Assembly (NCBI GenBank): GCA_021738625.1
Contig: JAIPBS010000028.1
Span: 1-54,792 of the forward strand
From: Bacteroidales bacterium
Lineage (GTDB): Bacteria > Bacteroidota > Bacteroidia > Bacteroidales > JAIOZK01
Direction: 5' to 3'
DNA length: 54,792 bases
Positions 1 through 8,636 of this stretch are shown here, piece after piece; positions within the stretch are counted from its first letter, which is position 1; every line of letters begins with the position of its first letter. The position numbers and the translations under genes were made by a program. The notes beneath the pieces are model-generated. The model did not search any database. It worked only from the letters and a program-made list of their open reading frames with translations, and was not told where the DNA came from.

Positions 1-91
1 GGTTGAACCCTTCCAGTGGCTAAAGAACACACTGGACACAATACCTGATCACCCGGCCAATCAACTTGACAAACTGCTGCCGCGCGAATAA
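1..91 (+). CDS. IS66-family transposase, C-terminal end (partial)
   Basis: Reading from base 2, the frame gives 29 residues up to a TAA at 89-91, followed directly by a second TAA. The peptide contains EPFQWLKNTL, IPDHPANQ and DKLLP. This matches the conserved tail of IS66 transposases, in which a W-L segment is followed by a P-x-P/H-P-x-N segment and a final LLP. Only the tail is visible because the gene runs off the left edge, so activity cannot be judged. The catalytic DDE part would lie outside the window. The family call rests on this short tail and on recall of the family. Confidence 0.6.
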   Translation, partial: VEPFQWLKNTLDTIPDHPANQLDKLLPRE

Positions 92-114
92 TAAAGAAAT
101 CTTTGGCTTAAATC

Positions 115-139
115 AAGATGTAGATGGCCGAAGGGATAC
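115..139. repeat. candidate right terminal inverted repeat of the IS66-type element
   Basis: About 25 bp downstream of the transposase stop, the sequence ends in GGGATAC, which reads GTATCCC inward from the outside. IS66 elements usually begin with GTA and end with TAC. The left end is outside the window, so neither the pairing nor an 8-bp target duplication can be tested. This is inference from position and the terminal GTA only. Confidence 0.3.
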
Positions 140-312
140 TAATGCATCAAAATGTTTTGAATAGTCGGATCCACTTGGCAATGTGAAATACCTTTTCCAC
201 CTTTATCTTCCTGTCCATACAATTAAACCACTCAGATGCTGAAACTTGTTCTCACTTTGTTTGTAGCTTTACACCCGGAAATAAAAACACTGATTAAAAC
301 CCATTGATAAAG

Positions 313-1329
313 ATGATGATCGATCTGCGCAGCGATACCGTCACCAAACCCACCCGCGAAATGCTCGAAGCCATGTTCAACGCTGAGGTGGGCGATGATG
401 TTTTCGAAGACGACCCGACTGTTAAAAAACTCGAAGAAAAAGCTGCGGAAATGTTCGGCAAAGAAGCAGCCCTGTTTTGCCCTTCGGGGACCATGACCAA
501 CCAGATCGCTTTGAAAGTGCACACCCGGCCCGGGGACGAGATCATCTGCAATGACCTTTCGCACATATACAGGTATGAGGGCGGCGGGGCGGCCTTTAAC
601 TCGGGTGCTTCGGTGCGCCTGTTACCCGGCGACCGCGGAAGGATTAAAGCAAGTCAAATTAAGGAAAACATCAATCCCGATGATGTGCATTTTCCCAGGA
701 CCAGCCTGGTGGTGATCGAAAACACCTCCAACAAAGGAGGTGGAAGCTGTTATGAATATGAAGATTTGAAAGAGATCAGCGCGCTTTGCAAAAACAGCGG
801 TTTAATGCTTCACCTGGATGGCGCCAGGATTTTCAATGCCATCATTGAAAAAAACTACAGTCCAGGGGCCATCGGGGATTTGTTCGATTCTGTATCTATT
901 TGCCTTTCAAAAGGCCTCGGAGCGCCGGTTGGTTCCGTATTGATAGGAGACAAGGATTTTATCAAACAGTCAAGGAGGGTCAGAAAAGTGTTTGGGGGCG
1001 GCATGCGACAGGCGGGCTATCTGGCGGCTGCGGGAATTCATGCCCTGGATCATCATATCGAAAGATTAGAAGATGATCATCAAAAAGCCCGGATTATTGC
1101 AAACACACTCAAGCAGCTTTCATTTGTTGAAGAAGTGTTTCCGGTCGAAACAAACATCATTGTCTTTAAACTAAATGATCATTACAAAGACAGGGATTTT
1201 TTGAAAATGCTGGAATCCAAAAAAGTAAAAGCCGTCGGCTTTGGCCCGCAGCTTATCCGCATGGTCACACACCTTGATTTTACAGAAGAAATGCTTGATT
1301 TGCTTATAAAAGAATTGAAATCCATATGA
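313..1329 (+). CDS. ltaE: low-specificity L-threonine aldolase (PLP-dependent)
   Basis: The enzyme cleaves L-threonine or L-allo-threonine to glycine and acetaldehyde in the cytoplasm. The N-terminus IDLRSDTVTKPT is the family hallmark. HLDGARIFNA contains the Asp that contacts the PLP ring, and SKGLGAPVGS near residue 200 carries the Schiff-base lysine. The length of about 338 residues is normal for the family. An in-frame TTG lies at 304, but ATG at 313 (or 316) fits the family start, so I use 313. The stop overlaps the start of the next gene in an ATGA, suggesting translational coupling. The family assignment is firm; exact substrate preference is not visible. Confidence 0.93.
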   Translation: MMIDLRSDTVTKPTREMLEAMFNAEVGDDVFEDDPTVKKLEEKAAEMFGKEAALFCPSGTMTNQIALKVHTRPGDEIICNDLSHIYRYEGGGAAFNSGASVRLLPGDRGRIKASQIKENINPDDVHFPRTSLVVIENTSNKGGGSCYEYEDLKEISALCKNSGLMLHLDGARIFNAIIEKNYSPGAIGDLFDSVSICLSKGLGAPVGSVLIGDKDFIKQSRRVRKVFGGGMRQAGYLAAAGIHALDHHIERLEDDHQKARIIANTLKQLSFVEEVFPVETNIIVFKLNDHYKDRDFLKMLESKKVKAVGFGPQLIRMVTHLDFTEEMLDLLIKELKSI

Positions 1330-1586
1330 GTATAAAATTTGAAAATGCCGTTCTGATGGTTGAAAGCATGGAACTGACCAAAGCTTTTTATTGCGATGTA
1401 CTGGACCAGAAAGTGCGGCTTGATTTCGGCGGCGCCCTGATCTTTGAAAGCGGCCTGTCGCTCTGGGAGATAACCAGTGATCACATCATTCCTGAAAAAA
1501 TGGGAAAAGAAGGCATGACTGAGGAAGAGGTTGCTGAAAGAACCTCAGTGCCGCTTGAGAAAGTCAGGGATATTGTGGGCAGGTAG
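1326..1586 (+). CDS. short VOC/glyoxalase-like protein with atypical C-terminus
   Basis: The first 55 residues look like one half of a vicinal-oxygen-chelate (glyoxalase/bleomycin-resistance) domain: an opening beta strand, then FYCDVLDQKV, FGGALIFESGLSLWEI. A complete VOC domain needs about 120 residues with a second beta-alpha-beta-beta-beta unit and its metal-binding Glu. Here the protein stops at 86. The last 25 residues (MTEEEVAERTSVPLEKV) instead form two short helices like the tail seen on some transposase or Rpn-type proteins. It overlaps ltaE by 4 nt and is probably co-translated. No enzymatic role is assigned; it may be a truncated and re-fused gene. Confidence 0.6.
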   Translation: MSIKFENAVLMVESMELTKAFYCDVLDQKVRLDFGGALIFESGLSLWEITSDHIIPEKMGKEGMTEEEVAERTSVPLEKVRDIVGR

Positions 1587-1590
1587 AAAT

Positions 1591-2157
1591 TCAGGATTTG
1601 GTGTTGTAGATATTCATGGTCCGTTCAACACCTGATCCAACAAAACTTTTAACGATTTTTACTGATGTTTCGATTTTAGGTTTGATCACTTCCCTTTCTT
1701 CGGGGGTCCATTCTCCAAGCACGTAATCCACCTGGTATCCCCTTGGAAATTCATCGCCTATCCCAAAACGCAATCTTGGAAACTCGGTGGTGGCAAGGGT
1801 TTCAATGATGCTGATCAGGCCGTTATGACCGCCGTCCCCTCCTTTTTTTCTAATACGCAATGCACCCAGCGGCAATGAGATATCATCCAAAACGGTTAGG
1901 CTGTTGTCCAATGGAATGTTTTCCTTTTTCAGCCAATACCTCAAAGCCAGCCCACTACGGTTCATAAAGGTAGAGGGTTTTGCCAGAATGAGTTGCTTGC
2001 CCCTGAATCTGGCACGTACCACATCAGCATACCTGCCAGGTTCGAAAGTTGTTTGCAGTTCTTCAGCCAGGGCATCCAGCACAAGAAATCCAACATTGTG
2101 ACGTGTTTTCGCGTATTCCGGGCCTATATTTCCCAGGCCTGTGATCAGGTATTTCAC
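1591..2157 (-). CDS. pth: peptidyl-tRNA hydrolase
   Basis: Pth releases tRNA from peptidyl-tRNAs that drop off the ribosome. The N-terminus YLITGLGNIGPEYAKTRHNVGF holds the catalytic histidine in the TRHNVGF motif, here at about residue 20. STFMNRSG and the KGGDGGHNGL loop carry the other conserved Asn and His residues. The length of 188 is normal. In the first motif most Pth proteins have GNPG; here it is GNIG, a small change outside the catalytic set. The gene lies downstream of rplY on the same strand, an arrangement common in bacteria, and a terminator-like hairpin separates the two. Confidence 0.95.
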   Translation of the reverse strand: MKYLITGLGNIGPEYAKTRHNVGFLVLDALAEELQTTFEPGRYADVVRARFRGKQLILAKPSTFMNRSGLALRYWLKKENIPLDNSLTVLDDISLPLGALRIRKKGGDGGHNGLISIIETLATTEFPRLRFGIGDEFPRGYQVDYVLGEWTPEEREVIKPKIETSVKIVKSFVGSGVERTMNIYNTKS

Positions 2158-2170
2158 GGTTTTGCTTAAA

Positions 2171-2216
2171 ATTAAAAAAGAGGTATAAAGTTAACAAATC
2201 AACTCCATACCTCTTT
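2171..2216 (-). terminator. rho-independent terminator or attenuator between rplY and pth
   Basis: AAAGAGGTAT (2177-2186) pairs perfectly with ATACCTCTTT (2207-2216), a 10-bp stem with a 20-nt loop. Read on the minus strand the stem is followed by a run of T. It sits about 20 nt after the rplY stop and 20 nt before the pth start, so it may reduce read-through into pth rather than end the operon completely. Confidence 0.7.
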
Positions 2217-2237
2217 TGTATTTTACAAAGATCAGCT

Positions 2238-2891
2238 TTATTCGCTCTTTTCTTCTGCAGCGGAAGCTTCTCCACCTTCGGCAGCTACTTCTCCTTCTTC
2301 TCCTTCTTCTCCTTCTTCTTCCTCTTCTTCTACGAGTTCCTCTTCAATTTTACGTGCCGCCCTCACTGCTACGATCAGTTCGGAGTGTACATCAAGAAAA
2401 TTCAGTTTTTCATACTTCATATCTTCAATCTTGATGATATCTCCGATTTTCATATCCGTGATGTCGATTTCAATGGCATCCGGCAGATCACTGATCAATC
2501 CTTCAACTCTGAGTTTTCGCTTGTTTTGGATCAAACGTCCACCGCGTGTAACGCCAATGGCTGTCCCATTTAACCAAACGGGAAGCGCCAGCTTAATGGG
2601 CTTATCAGACAACACCTGCAGAAAATCGGCATGGAGTACCTTATCGGTTACCGGATGGTATTGCACATCCTGTACGATGGTCTGATACTCCTTGCCCTCA
2701 ATGGTCAGGTTAACAATGTAAACATTGGGAGTGAAAACAAGTTTTTCGAAGTCTTTTTCTTCCATAACAAAATGAAGCTGTTCATCACCTCCGTACATCA
2801 CACATGGGATTTTTCCCTGTGCCCTGGCTTTTCTAGCATCTTTTTTCCCTACGCTCTCGCGGGGAGAGCCGCTCATAGATACTGTTTTCAT
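2238..2891 (-). CDS. rplY: 50S ribosomal protein L25 (long, Ctc-type)
   Basis: This protein binds 5S rRNA in the large subunit. The N-terminal half has the L25 fold (SPRESVGKKDARKARAQGKIP, VMYGG). It is followed by the TL5/Ctc C-terminal beta domain (HADFLQVLSDKPIKLALPV, IEIDITDMKIGDII). The last 35 or so residues are a low-complexity Glu/Gly/Ala tail typical of Bacteroidota L25 proteins. The total of 217 residues fits the long form. It precedes pth on the same strand and follows prs, so prs-rplY-pth is one direction of transcription. Confidence 0.95.
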   Translation of the reverse strand: MKTVSMSGSPRESVGKKDARKARAQGKIPCVMYGGDEQLHFVMEEKDFEKLVFTPNVYIVNLTIEGKEYQTIVQDVQYHPVTDKVLHADFLQVLSDKPIKLALPVWLNGTAIGVTRGGRLIQNKRKLRVEGLISDLPDAIEIDITDMKIGDIIKIEDMKYEKLNFLDVHSELIVAVRAARKIEEELVEEEEEEGEEGEEGEVAAEGGEASAAEEKSE

Positions 2892-2919
2892 AATTTTAAA
2901 TTATTTAATTAGTTATTAA

Positions 2920-3864
2920 TTATTTGGTAGAGAATTTAAATAACGAACTGATTGATTCTTTATTCTCCACCCTTTCAATGACTTCCGCGAAAAGTTTCGC
3001 AGTTGAAAGTACCGTTATTTTATCACTGCTTTTCTTCAGGGGGATGGTATCTGTTGTAACTACCTCTGTGAAAGGAGCACTTTCCATTCGTTGGTAGGCC
3101 TGCCCGGAAAAAACGGGATGGGTACAAAAACCTCTAACGCTACGTGCACCATTGTCCATGATCAATTGGGCAGCCTTGGTAATGGAACCTGCCGTATCGA
3201 TAATATCATCAACAAGAACAACATTTTTATCATTCACATCACCCACCAGGGCCATTTGGTCCACTTCGTTGGGTTTTGCCCGCTGTTTGTAGCAAATCAC
3301 AAATCCCGTATTCATTACCTTGGCATAAGTCGCAGCCCGCCTTGTTCCACCGGTATCGGGTGAAGCAAAGATCAGGTTATCAAGGTTCAGTTCCTGTAAG
3401 TAAGGAATAAAAATTGAAGAAGCATATAAATGATCAACCGGAACATCAAAGAAACCCTGAATCTGATCGGCATGCAGATCGATGGTGATCAGGCGGGTGA
3501 CTCCAGAGGCAGAAAGCAGGTTGGCGATCAACTTTGCAGCAATGGATACCCTGGGTTTATCTTTCCGGTCCTGTCTTGCAAAACCGAAATAGGGAATAAC
3601 AGCTACAATGTTTTTGGCAGAAGCCCTTCGGGCCGCGTCCACCATCATCAGCAATTCCATCAGGTTATCTGCAGGAGCAAAGGTCGATTGAATAATAAAT
3701 ACATCCCTGCCCCGTATGTTTTCCTCGTAGGAAGGTTGAAATTCACCGTCGGAAAACTCCGTAACGATCGATGTACCCAGTTCAATTCCGTATTCTGCTG
3801 CAATTCTCTCTGCAAGATACCGTGTATTGCGACCTGCAAAAATACTAACAAGTTTTTTAGCCAT
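2920..3864 (-). CDS. prs: ribose-phosphate pyrophosphokinase
   Basis: The enzyme makes PRPP from ribose-5-phosphate and ATP for nucleotide, histidine and tryptophan synthesis. The signature DLHADQIQGFF and the PRPP-binding loop VVLVDDIIDTAGS are both present, as is FSDGEFQP near the N-terminus. I place the start at the ATG giving MAKKLVSIFAG; an upstream in-frame ATG would add ten residues with no family match. The resulting 314 residues equal the usual length. It lies 28 nt upstream of rplY, so the two are probably co-transcribed. Confidence 0.96.
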   Translation of the reverse strand: MAKKLVSIFAGRNTRYLAERIAAEYGIELGTSIVTEFSDGEFQPSYEENIRGRDVFIIQSTFAPADNLMELLMMVDAARRASAKNIVAVIPYFGFARQDRKDKPRVSIAAKLIANLLSASGVTRLITIDLHADQIQGFFDVPVDHLYASSIFIPYLQELNLDNLIFASPDTGGTRRAATYAKVMNTGFVICYKQRAKPNEVDQMALVGDVNDKNVVLVDDIIDTAGSITKAAQLIMDNGARSVRGFCTHPVFSGQAYQRMESAPFTEVVTTDTIPLKKSSDKITVLSTAKLFAEVIERVENKESISSLFKFSTK

Positions 3865-3975
3865 ATTCCGTTGCAGTTGATGAATGAGGTGCAAAATTAG
3901 GTTTTATTTTTGGCACCTCCAATTTTTTTAAGCATTAAGCAGCTATAACTTAAAGCATGATAGCAAAATTTTTAG

Positions 3976-3983
3976 TACTTTTG
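3976..3983 (+). promoter_or_regulatory. -7 promoter box of the tRNA-Leu gene
   Basis: TACTTTTG matches the Bacteroidota -7 consensus TAnnTTTG and lies 17 nt before the tRNA 5' end, a sensible distance for a tRNA leader. A clear -33 box is not obvious. Confidence 0.5.
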
Positions 3984-4000
3984 CCCGTTGAATTTAACAG

Positions 4001-4087
4001 GCCCGGATGGCGGAATTGGTAGACGCGTTGGTCTCAAAAACCAATGAGGTAACACTCGTGCCGGTTCGACCCCGGCTCCGGGTACCA
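4001..4087 (+). tRNA. tRNA-Leu (anticodon CAA)
   Basis: A class II tRNA can be folded by eye. The acceptor arm GCCCGGA pairs with TCCGGGT (4077-4083), with a final G-U pair. The anticodon stem TTGGT/ACCAA encloses the loop CTCAAAA, giving anticodon CAA (4035-4037) for UUG codons. A long variable arm follows, then a T arm with GGTTCGACC. The 3' CCA (4085-4087) is encoded in the DNA. The long variable arm and G-rich acceptor fit leucine. Confidence 0.96.
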
Positions 4088-4138
4088 CACGAAAGCTTTC
4101 TTTGAAAGAGAGCTTTTTTACTTTGGAACTCATTTTAG

Positions 4139-5746
4139 ATGTCAGATAAAAAAAGGAAAATCTCAGTTTACCTGCCCATTTTTTTTGCATTGATCTTGAT
4201 GCTGGGCATATATATTGGTCTCAGGTTGAATGGGGTATCCGATTATCAAAGAGATCCTTTTCATCCACCTGCCGATAATAAACTCAACAACATCCTTGAT
4301 TATATATCTCAGGATTATGTTGATTCGATCGACAGGGAAGAACTGTTGGAGGAATCCATTAGTGAAATTCTCAGCCAGCTTGATCCGCATTCGCAATATA
4401 TTTCCAGAGAAGATTTTGACCTTGTAAACGATCCCCTGCAGGGCAATTTCGAAGGTATTGGAATTGAATTCAGGATCGTAAAAGATACCATCACTGTGAT
4501 CCATGCCATACCAGGCGGTCCTTCGGAAAAAGTTGGATTGAGAGGCGGCGACCGAATTGTCACAATAAACGATTCTCTGGTGGCGGGCACCGAACTTAGC
4601 AGTCGTGAGGCTATGAAACTGCTAAAGGGAAAGAGAGGGACTGAAGTCGATGTTGGAGTATTCCGAAGAGGACTGTCTGATTTAATTGATTTCACGATCA
4701 TCCGTGGTGTTATTCCAACTTACAGCCTTGATGCAGCATATATGATCAATGATTCAACAGGATACATTAAACTGAACAAATTTTCGAGCACCACCTATCA
4801 AGAATTTATAACTGCAGTTGCAGAGCTTGAGCAAGAGGGCATGCAAGATCTTGTTCTTGATTTGCGAGGAAATGTTGGAGGTTACCTGAAAGCAGCCATC
4901 GATATTGCAGATGAATTTCTTCCCGAAGATGAGCTGATCGTTTATACAAAAGGCAATCACCGCCCAAAAAATGTTGCCTATGCCACCAATCAGGGTGATT
5001 TTGAAAATGGCAACCTGGTTATTTTGATTGATGAAGGATCTGCATCAGCCAGTGAAGTGCTGGCTGGTGCCATACAGGATAACGACAGGGGAACCATTGT
5101 CGGGAGGCGTTCCTTTGGCAAAGGTCTGGTACAGGAACAACTTAACTTCAAGGATGGATCAGCCATCAGGTTGACCGTAGCCAGGTATTACACTCCAACT
5201 GGGCGTTCCATTCAAAAACCTTACCACCAGGGCAAGGATGATTATTATAAAGAATATTATGAAAGATTTATCAATGGCGAGATGCAACATCCCGACAGCA
5301 TTCAGTTCAATGATTCTTTGAAGTATATCACCAAAGGTGGAAAAGTGGTGTTTGGCGGAGGCGGCATTATGCCGGATGTTTATGTCCCACTCGACTATGA
5401 TGATAACGAATTTTACACCTCTCTGCTGGCCCGGGGTTTGATTTACCAGTTTGCTTTTAACTATACCGATAAGATCAGGAAGGACCTGATAAAATACGAT
5501 TCCTATACCCATTTTAAAAATACCTTCTCAATAAGTGATGAGCTGTTTCATCAATTTATTGATTACGTTGAAGAAAAAGGTGTGGAATTCAATACACAGG
5601 AAGTAAATGATGCGGAAGCACGCATCAAAACCCTGCTTAAAGCATACATCGCCCAGAATCTATACAACGATGCCGGTTTTTATCCCATCTACCATAAAGT
5701 GGACGACGCAATACAAAAGGCTTTGGATATTCTGGCAGAAAATTAG
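4139..5746 (+). CDS. C-terminal processing peptidase, S41 family
   Basis: This is a membrane-anchored serine protease of the CtpA/Prc type that acts in the periplasm. Residues 8-30 form one N-terminal membrane anchor. A PDZ domain follows at about 85-180 (GIGIEF, GGPSEKVGLRGGDRI). The S41 catalytic domain contains GSASASE with the nucleophile Ser at about 303 and SFGKG with the general-base Lys at about 328, the 25-residue spacing seen in E. coli Prc. The C-terminal 150 residues are a lineage-specific extension. The length of 535 is typical for Bacteroidota members. It is followed by the superoxide dismutase gene 54 nt later. The substrate is unknown. Confidence 0.93.
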   Translation: MSDKKRKISVYLPIFFALILMLGIYIGLRLNGVSDYQRDPFHPPADNKLNNILDYISQDYVDSIDREELLEESISEILSQLDPHSQYISREDFDLVNDPLQGNFEGIGIEFRIVKDTITVIHAIPGGPSEKVGLRGGDRIVTINDSLVAGTELSSREAMKLLKGKRGTEVDVGVFRRGLSDLIDFTIIRGVIPTYSLDAAYMINDSTGYIKLNKFSSTTYQEFITAVAELEQEGMQDLVLDLRGNVGGYLKAAIDIADEFLPEDELIVYTKGNHRPKNVAYATNQGDFENGNLVILIDEGSASASEVLAGAIQDNDRGTIVGRRSFGKGLVQEQLNFKDGSAIRLTVARYYTPTGRSIQKPYHQGKDDYYKEYYERFINGEMQHPDSIQFNDSLKYITKGGKVVFGGGGIMPDVYVPLDYDDNEFYTSLLARGLIYQFAFNYTDKIRKDLIKYDSYTHFKNTFSISDELFHQFIDYVEEKGVEFNTQEVNDAEARIKTLLKAYIAQNLYNDAGFYPIYHKVDDAIQKALDILAEN

Positions 5747-5800
5747 CTGGTTTTACATAAAACAACTAATTTTATTATTCAAAACCATAAACTCAATCTT

Positions 5801-6376
5801 ATGAAACACGAATTACCCAAATTGCCTTTCGAAAAGGACGCACTGGAACCGCACATCTCCAAGGATACCCTTGAGTTCCACTATGGAAAACATCATCAGG
5901 CATATGTGAATAAGCTTAACGGACTGATCGAAGGAACCCAATTTGAAGAGGCCGATCTGGAAGAAATCATTCAAAAAGCAGATGGCGGTATTTTCAACAA
6001 TGGCGCCCAGGTATGGAACCATACCTTTTATTGGAATTGCCTCAGCCCCGATGGTGGAGGCGACCCAACCGGAAAGCTTGCCGATGCGATCAATGAACAA
6101 TTCGGATCATTGGAAAAGTTCAAAAAAGAATTTTCAAATGCCGCCGCTACGTTGTTCGGTTCAGGCTGGGCATGGCTTGCCAGGGATGATCAGGGCAAAT
6201 TACACATCATCCAGAAAAGCAACGCAGACAACCCCATCAGAGATGGATTAACGCCTCTGCTGACTTGCGACGTATGGGAGCATGCCTATTACCTCGACAA
6301 GCAAAACCGCCGACCAGCCTATGTAGAAGATTTCTGGAAAATCATTGACTGGGAAAAGGTTGGCGAAAGGTATTGA
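5801..6376 (+). CDS. sodB: superoxide dismutase, Fe type
   Basis: The enzyme converts superoxide to oxygen and hydrogen peroxide in the cytoplasm. All four metal ligands are present: His27 (LEFHYGKHH), His74 (WNHTFYWN), and Asp157 and His161 (DVWEHAYYLD). The stretch IFNNGAQVWNHTFYW and the Gln at position 70 favour the iron or cambialistic subtype rather than strict Mn. The length of 191 is standard and the protein has no signal peptide. A strong terminator hairpin lies about 100 nt downstream. The gene appears to be expressed on its own or with the upstream protease. Confidence 0.96.
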   Translation: MKHELPKLPFEKDALEPHISKDTLEFHYGKHHQAYVNKLNGLIEGTQFEEADLEEIIQKADGGIFNNGAQVWNHTFYWNCLSPDGGGDPTGKLADAINEQFGSLEKFKKEFSNAAATLFGSGWAWLARDDQGKLHIIQKSNADNPIRDGLTPLLTCDVWEHAYYLDKQNRRPAYVEDFWKIIDWEKVGERY

Positions 6377-6479
6377 TGGCAGGTGTCTGAAAACCATTTT
6401 ATAAATTTCATAACACTTACAGAAAGTAATTTTTCTGACTGATTGCAAACAGGTCATTTTTATACTGAATGTGAATTTT

Positions 6480-6517
6480 AAAGATGCTTCCACCACTTTG
6501 GGTTGAAGCATCTTTTT
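6480..6517 (+). terminator. rho-independent terminator after sodB
   Basis: AAAGATGCTTC (6480-6490) pairs with GAAGCATCTTT (6505-6515) as a perfect 11-bp stem with a 14-nt loop. The stem ends in a run of five T on the plus strand. Confidence 0.85.
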
Positions 6518-6560
6518 CATCATAAGCTTTCTGTTAATGCCGTATAACGAAAAAATGGTT

Positions 6561-6568
6561 TACTTTTG
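6561..6568 (+). promoter_or_regulatory. -7 promoter box of the sugar transferase gene
   Basis: TACTTTTG fits TAnnTTTG and lies 27 nt before the ATG of the sugar transferase, just after the sodB terminator. No convincing -33 element was recognised. Confidence 0.45.
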
Positions 6569-6595
6569 CAATAGACACCAAATGCGATCCAATCG

Positions 6596-7630
6596 ATGAA
6601 GAACCTGATTATTCAGGAGGCCGGCACAGAGGTATATAAATTTATAAAACAATATACGGACCTTTCAAACGGTAAGGCTCTTGTATTGTCAACAACCACC
6701 AAATTCAACATCGACAACCAACCCGATAATACCTACAGGTATGTCATCAATCTGAAAAGGATAAATGACATACGCAGAATCAATAAATTTTTTGAATCGG
6801 TCAACTCTAAATTGCCTGATGAAGGGATATTTATCGATTGTGCCGAAACCTATAAGCTACGTAAGCAGCGCATTCTGAAAAAATACCCATTGGTTTTTAA
6901 TTACATATATTATTTTTTCGATTGGGTGTTCAAACGCCTCTTTCCGAAGTTATTCTTCACTAAGAAAATTTATTTTGCCATGACGGCTGGCCGCAATCGC
7001 GTAATTTCCAAGGCCGAAACCCTTGGTAGATTATATTCATGCGGTTTTGAAGTTATAGACGAAGCTTTTGTAAATGGACATTTTTACTTTACCGCCCGCA
7101 AGATTAAAGACCCGTCTTTCGACTATAATCCGACCTATGGTCCGATCGTTCGATTGAAACGCATCGGAAAACATGGCAAGATCATCAAAGTATATAAAAT
7201 GCGCACCATGCATGCTTATTCGGAATACATACAGGGCTATGTTTTTGATAAAAATAAACTGGAAGAAGGGGGGAAATTTAAAAACGATTTTCGGGTAACC
7301 ACAGTGGGGCGCATTATGCGTAAATTCTGGATTGACGAACTCCCAATGATCGTGAATATCCTGAAAGGAGAGATGAAAATCGTAGGCGTTCGACCGCTTA
7401 GCCAGCATTATTTCAATCTTTATTCAAAGGAGATGCAGGAAGAACGAATCAAACATAAGCCTGGTCTCATTCCACCATTCTATGCAGATATGCCCAGGTC
7501 TTTCGAAGAAATAGAGGATTCCGAAAAAAGATATTTGGAAGAATACAAAAAACATCCCTTCCGTACTGACTTCAGGTATTTCTGGTTGGCTTGGTACAGC
7601 ATCATTTTCAGGAAAGCCAGGAGCAAATAA
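6596..7630 (+). CDS. bacterial sugar transferase (WcaJ/EpsL type)
   Basis: The C-terminal half is a polyprenol-phosphate sugar-phosphate transferase domain, which starts lipid-linked glycan synthesis at the inner membrane. Visible motifs are KMRTMHAYSE (about 201-210), then DELPMIVNILKG and IVGVRPLS (about 248-269), the family's catalytic Asp-Glu and Arg-Pro elements. A hydrophobic aromatic-rich stretch at about 98-122 could be a membrane hairpin. The first 95 residues have no recognised domain and lack the four-helix membrane bundle of WcaJ. It opens a short locus with VanZ-like, exosortase and FemAB-like genes, so a role in surface glycan or exopolysaccharide synthesis is inferred. The donor sugar is unknown. 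Confidence 0.85.
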   Translation: MKNLIIQEAGTEVYKFIKQYTDLSNGKALVLSTTTKFNIDNQPDNTYRYVINLKRINDIRRINKFFESVNSKLPDEGIFIDCAETYKLRKQRILKKYPLVFNYIYYFFDWVFKRLFPKLFFTKKIYFAMTAGRNRVISKAETLGRLYSCGFEVIDEAFVNGHFYFTARKIKDPSFDYNPTYGPIVRLKRIGKHGKIIKVYKMRTMHAYSEYIQGYVFDKNKLEEGGKFKNDFRVTTVGRIMRKFWIDELPMIVNILKGEMKIVGVRPLSQHYFNLYSKEMQEERIKHKPGLIPPFYADMPRSFEEIEDSEKRYLEEYKKHPFRTDFRYFWLAWYSIIFRKARSK

Positions 7631-7638
7631 TTAAATAC

Positions 7639-8016
7639 ATGTTTAAAAGGATTTTTAATTGTTTTTTCTGGATTTATCTACTGGCCCTGCTCATCCTGAA
7701 TGTGATTCCGGATGTGCCTGCCCCCGAGATTAAAACAGGGGATGAATGGATCAGGCTAGATTATGCCATACATTTTCTGATGTATTTTATTGCAGGACTT
7801 TTGCTTTATTACAGCCAAAAAAACACAAGGCAACGACCAGTTTTCCTGCATTTATCAATTATGGTGATATATGCTGCCTTATCTGAAGTTTTGCAACTTT
7901 GGATACCCGGTCGGACCTTCAACCCTGTAGATCTGGTTTACAATTTGCTTGGAGTAGTTGTGGGAATGTTGCTTCCCCTGGTCCTGATCAAGAAAAAATT
8001 TAGTAATACATACTAA
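7639..8016 (+). CDS. VanZ-like family membrane protein
   Basis: This small membrane protein has four predicted helices. YAIHFLMYFIAGLLL carries the conserved His-F, and LSEVLQLWIPGRTFNPVDLVYNLLGVVVG is the diagnostic E-x-x-Q...R-x-F-x-x-x-D-x-x-x-N pattern of VanZ-like proteins. I use the ATG at 7639, which lies 8 nt after the sugar transferase stop; a longer reading would overlap that gene. VanZ-like proteins often occur beside exosortases and polysaccharide genes, as here. Its biochemical role is not established. Its stop codon overlaps the stop of the convergent exosortase gene. Confidence 0.85.
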   Translation: MFKRIFNCFFWIYLLALLILNVIPDVPAPEIKTGDEWIRLDYAIHFLMYFIAGLLLYYSQKNTRQRPVFLHLSIMVIYAALSEVLQLWIPGRTFNPVDLVYNLLGVVVGMLLPLVLIKKKFSNTY

Positions 8017-8603
8017 TCAGTAACAGGTTCAACTTGCTGTTTTTTTCTGTTTCTGAACTTTTCAACCCACCATACCCACATCAAAAACATGACGAAATAG
8101 AAGAATGGCCTGAACAGGTTGTCATGAGAGAAATCCCAGTAGTTTGGCCAGTTCATCAAAACCACCGAAAGACCTACCACCCTGAGCAAGTTGGTAAGAT
8201 GTACCACAATAATACCCAAGGGGATAAACCAGGATTTGTGTTTCCATGGCCCCGGGAATACCAGCATCAGAAAAACAAACTGCATGATCTGTTTAAAACC
8301 TGAACATCCATGATTTATCAGAATGTGACCATGACCGGGAAAGATCATATCCCTTTCATATACCGTGATATTATATCCCAAAACATGTTCGTTGAACCAT
8401 AAACTCTGAGAAAAAACATGATCGGAGAGCCAATCCCGCAAAACTGTAATCAAATCATGTATGGGCCAGAAATGCCACCAATATGCCCAGGCCCTGAAGA
8501 AAAGATGGAATCCCACGATCAACAATGCAAATATCAATACGTCCAGAAAAAAAGGATAGGTTTTAAACAAATCCTTTACCGATTTATAGTATGACTTGAT
8601 CAT
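8013..8603 (-). CDS. exosortase/archaeosortase family transpeptidase
   Basis: Exosortases are integral-membrane cysteine enzymes that recognise a C-terminal tripartite signal on secreted proteins, cut it and probably attach the product to a carrier. The catalytic triad is visible: Cys100 in INHGCSGFKQ, Arg141 in HLTNLLRVVG, and His160 in DFSHDNLF. About six hydrophobic helices cover most of the 196 residues, typical of the short Bacteroidota exosortases. It follows the FemAB-like gene by 33 nt on the same strand. A probable substrate lies at 12740-12970. Which named subclass (XrtF, XrtN or other) it belongs to cannot be decided by eye. Confidence 0.88.
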   Translation of the reverse strand: MIKSYYKSVKDLFKTYPFFLDVLIFALLIVGFHLFFRAWAYWWHFWPIHDLITVLRDWLSDHVFSQSLWFNEHVLGYNITVYERDMIFPGHGHILINHGCSGFKQIMQFVFLMLVFPGPWKHKSWFIPLGIIVVHLTNLLRVVGLSVVLMNWPNYWDFSHDNLFRPFFYFVMFLMWVWWVEKFRNRKKQQVEPVTD

Positions 8604-8636
8604 TCAATTCGTTTTTAATTCATTCTTAACAATCTC

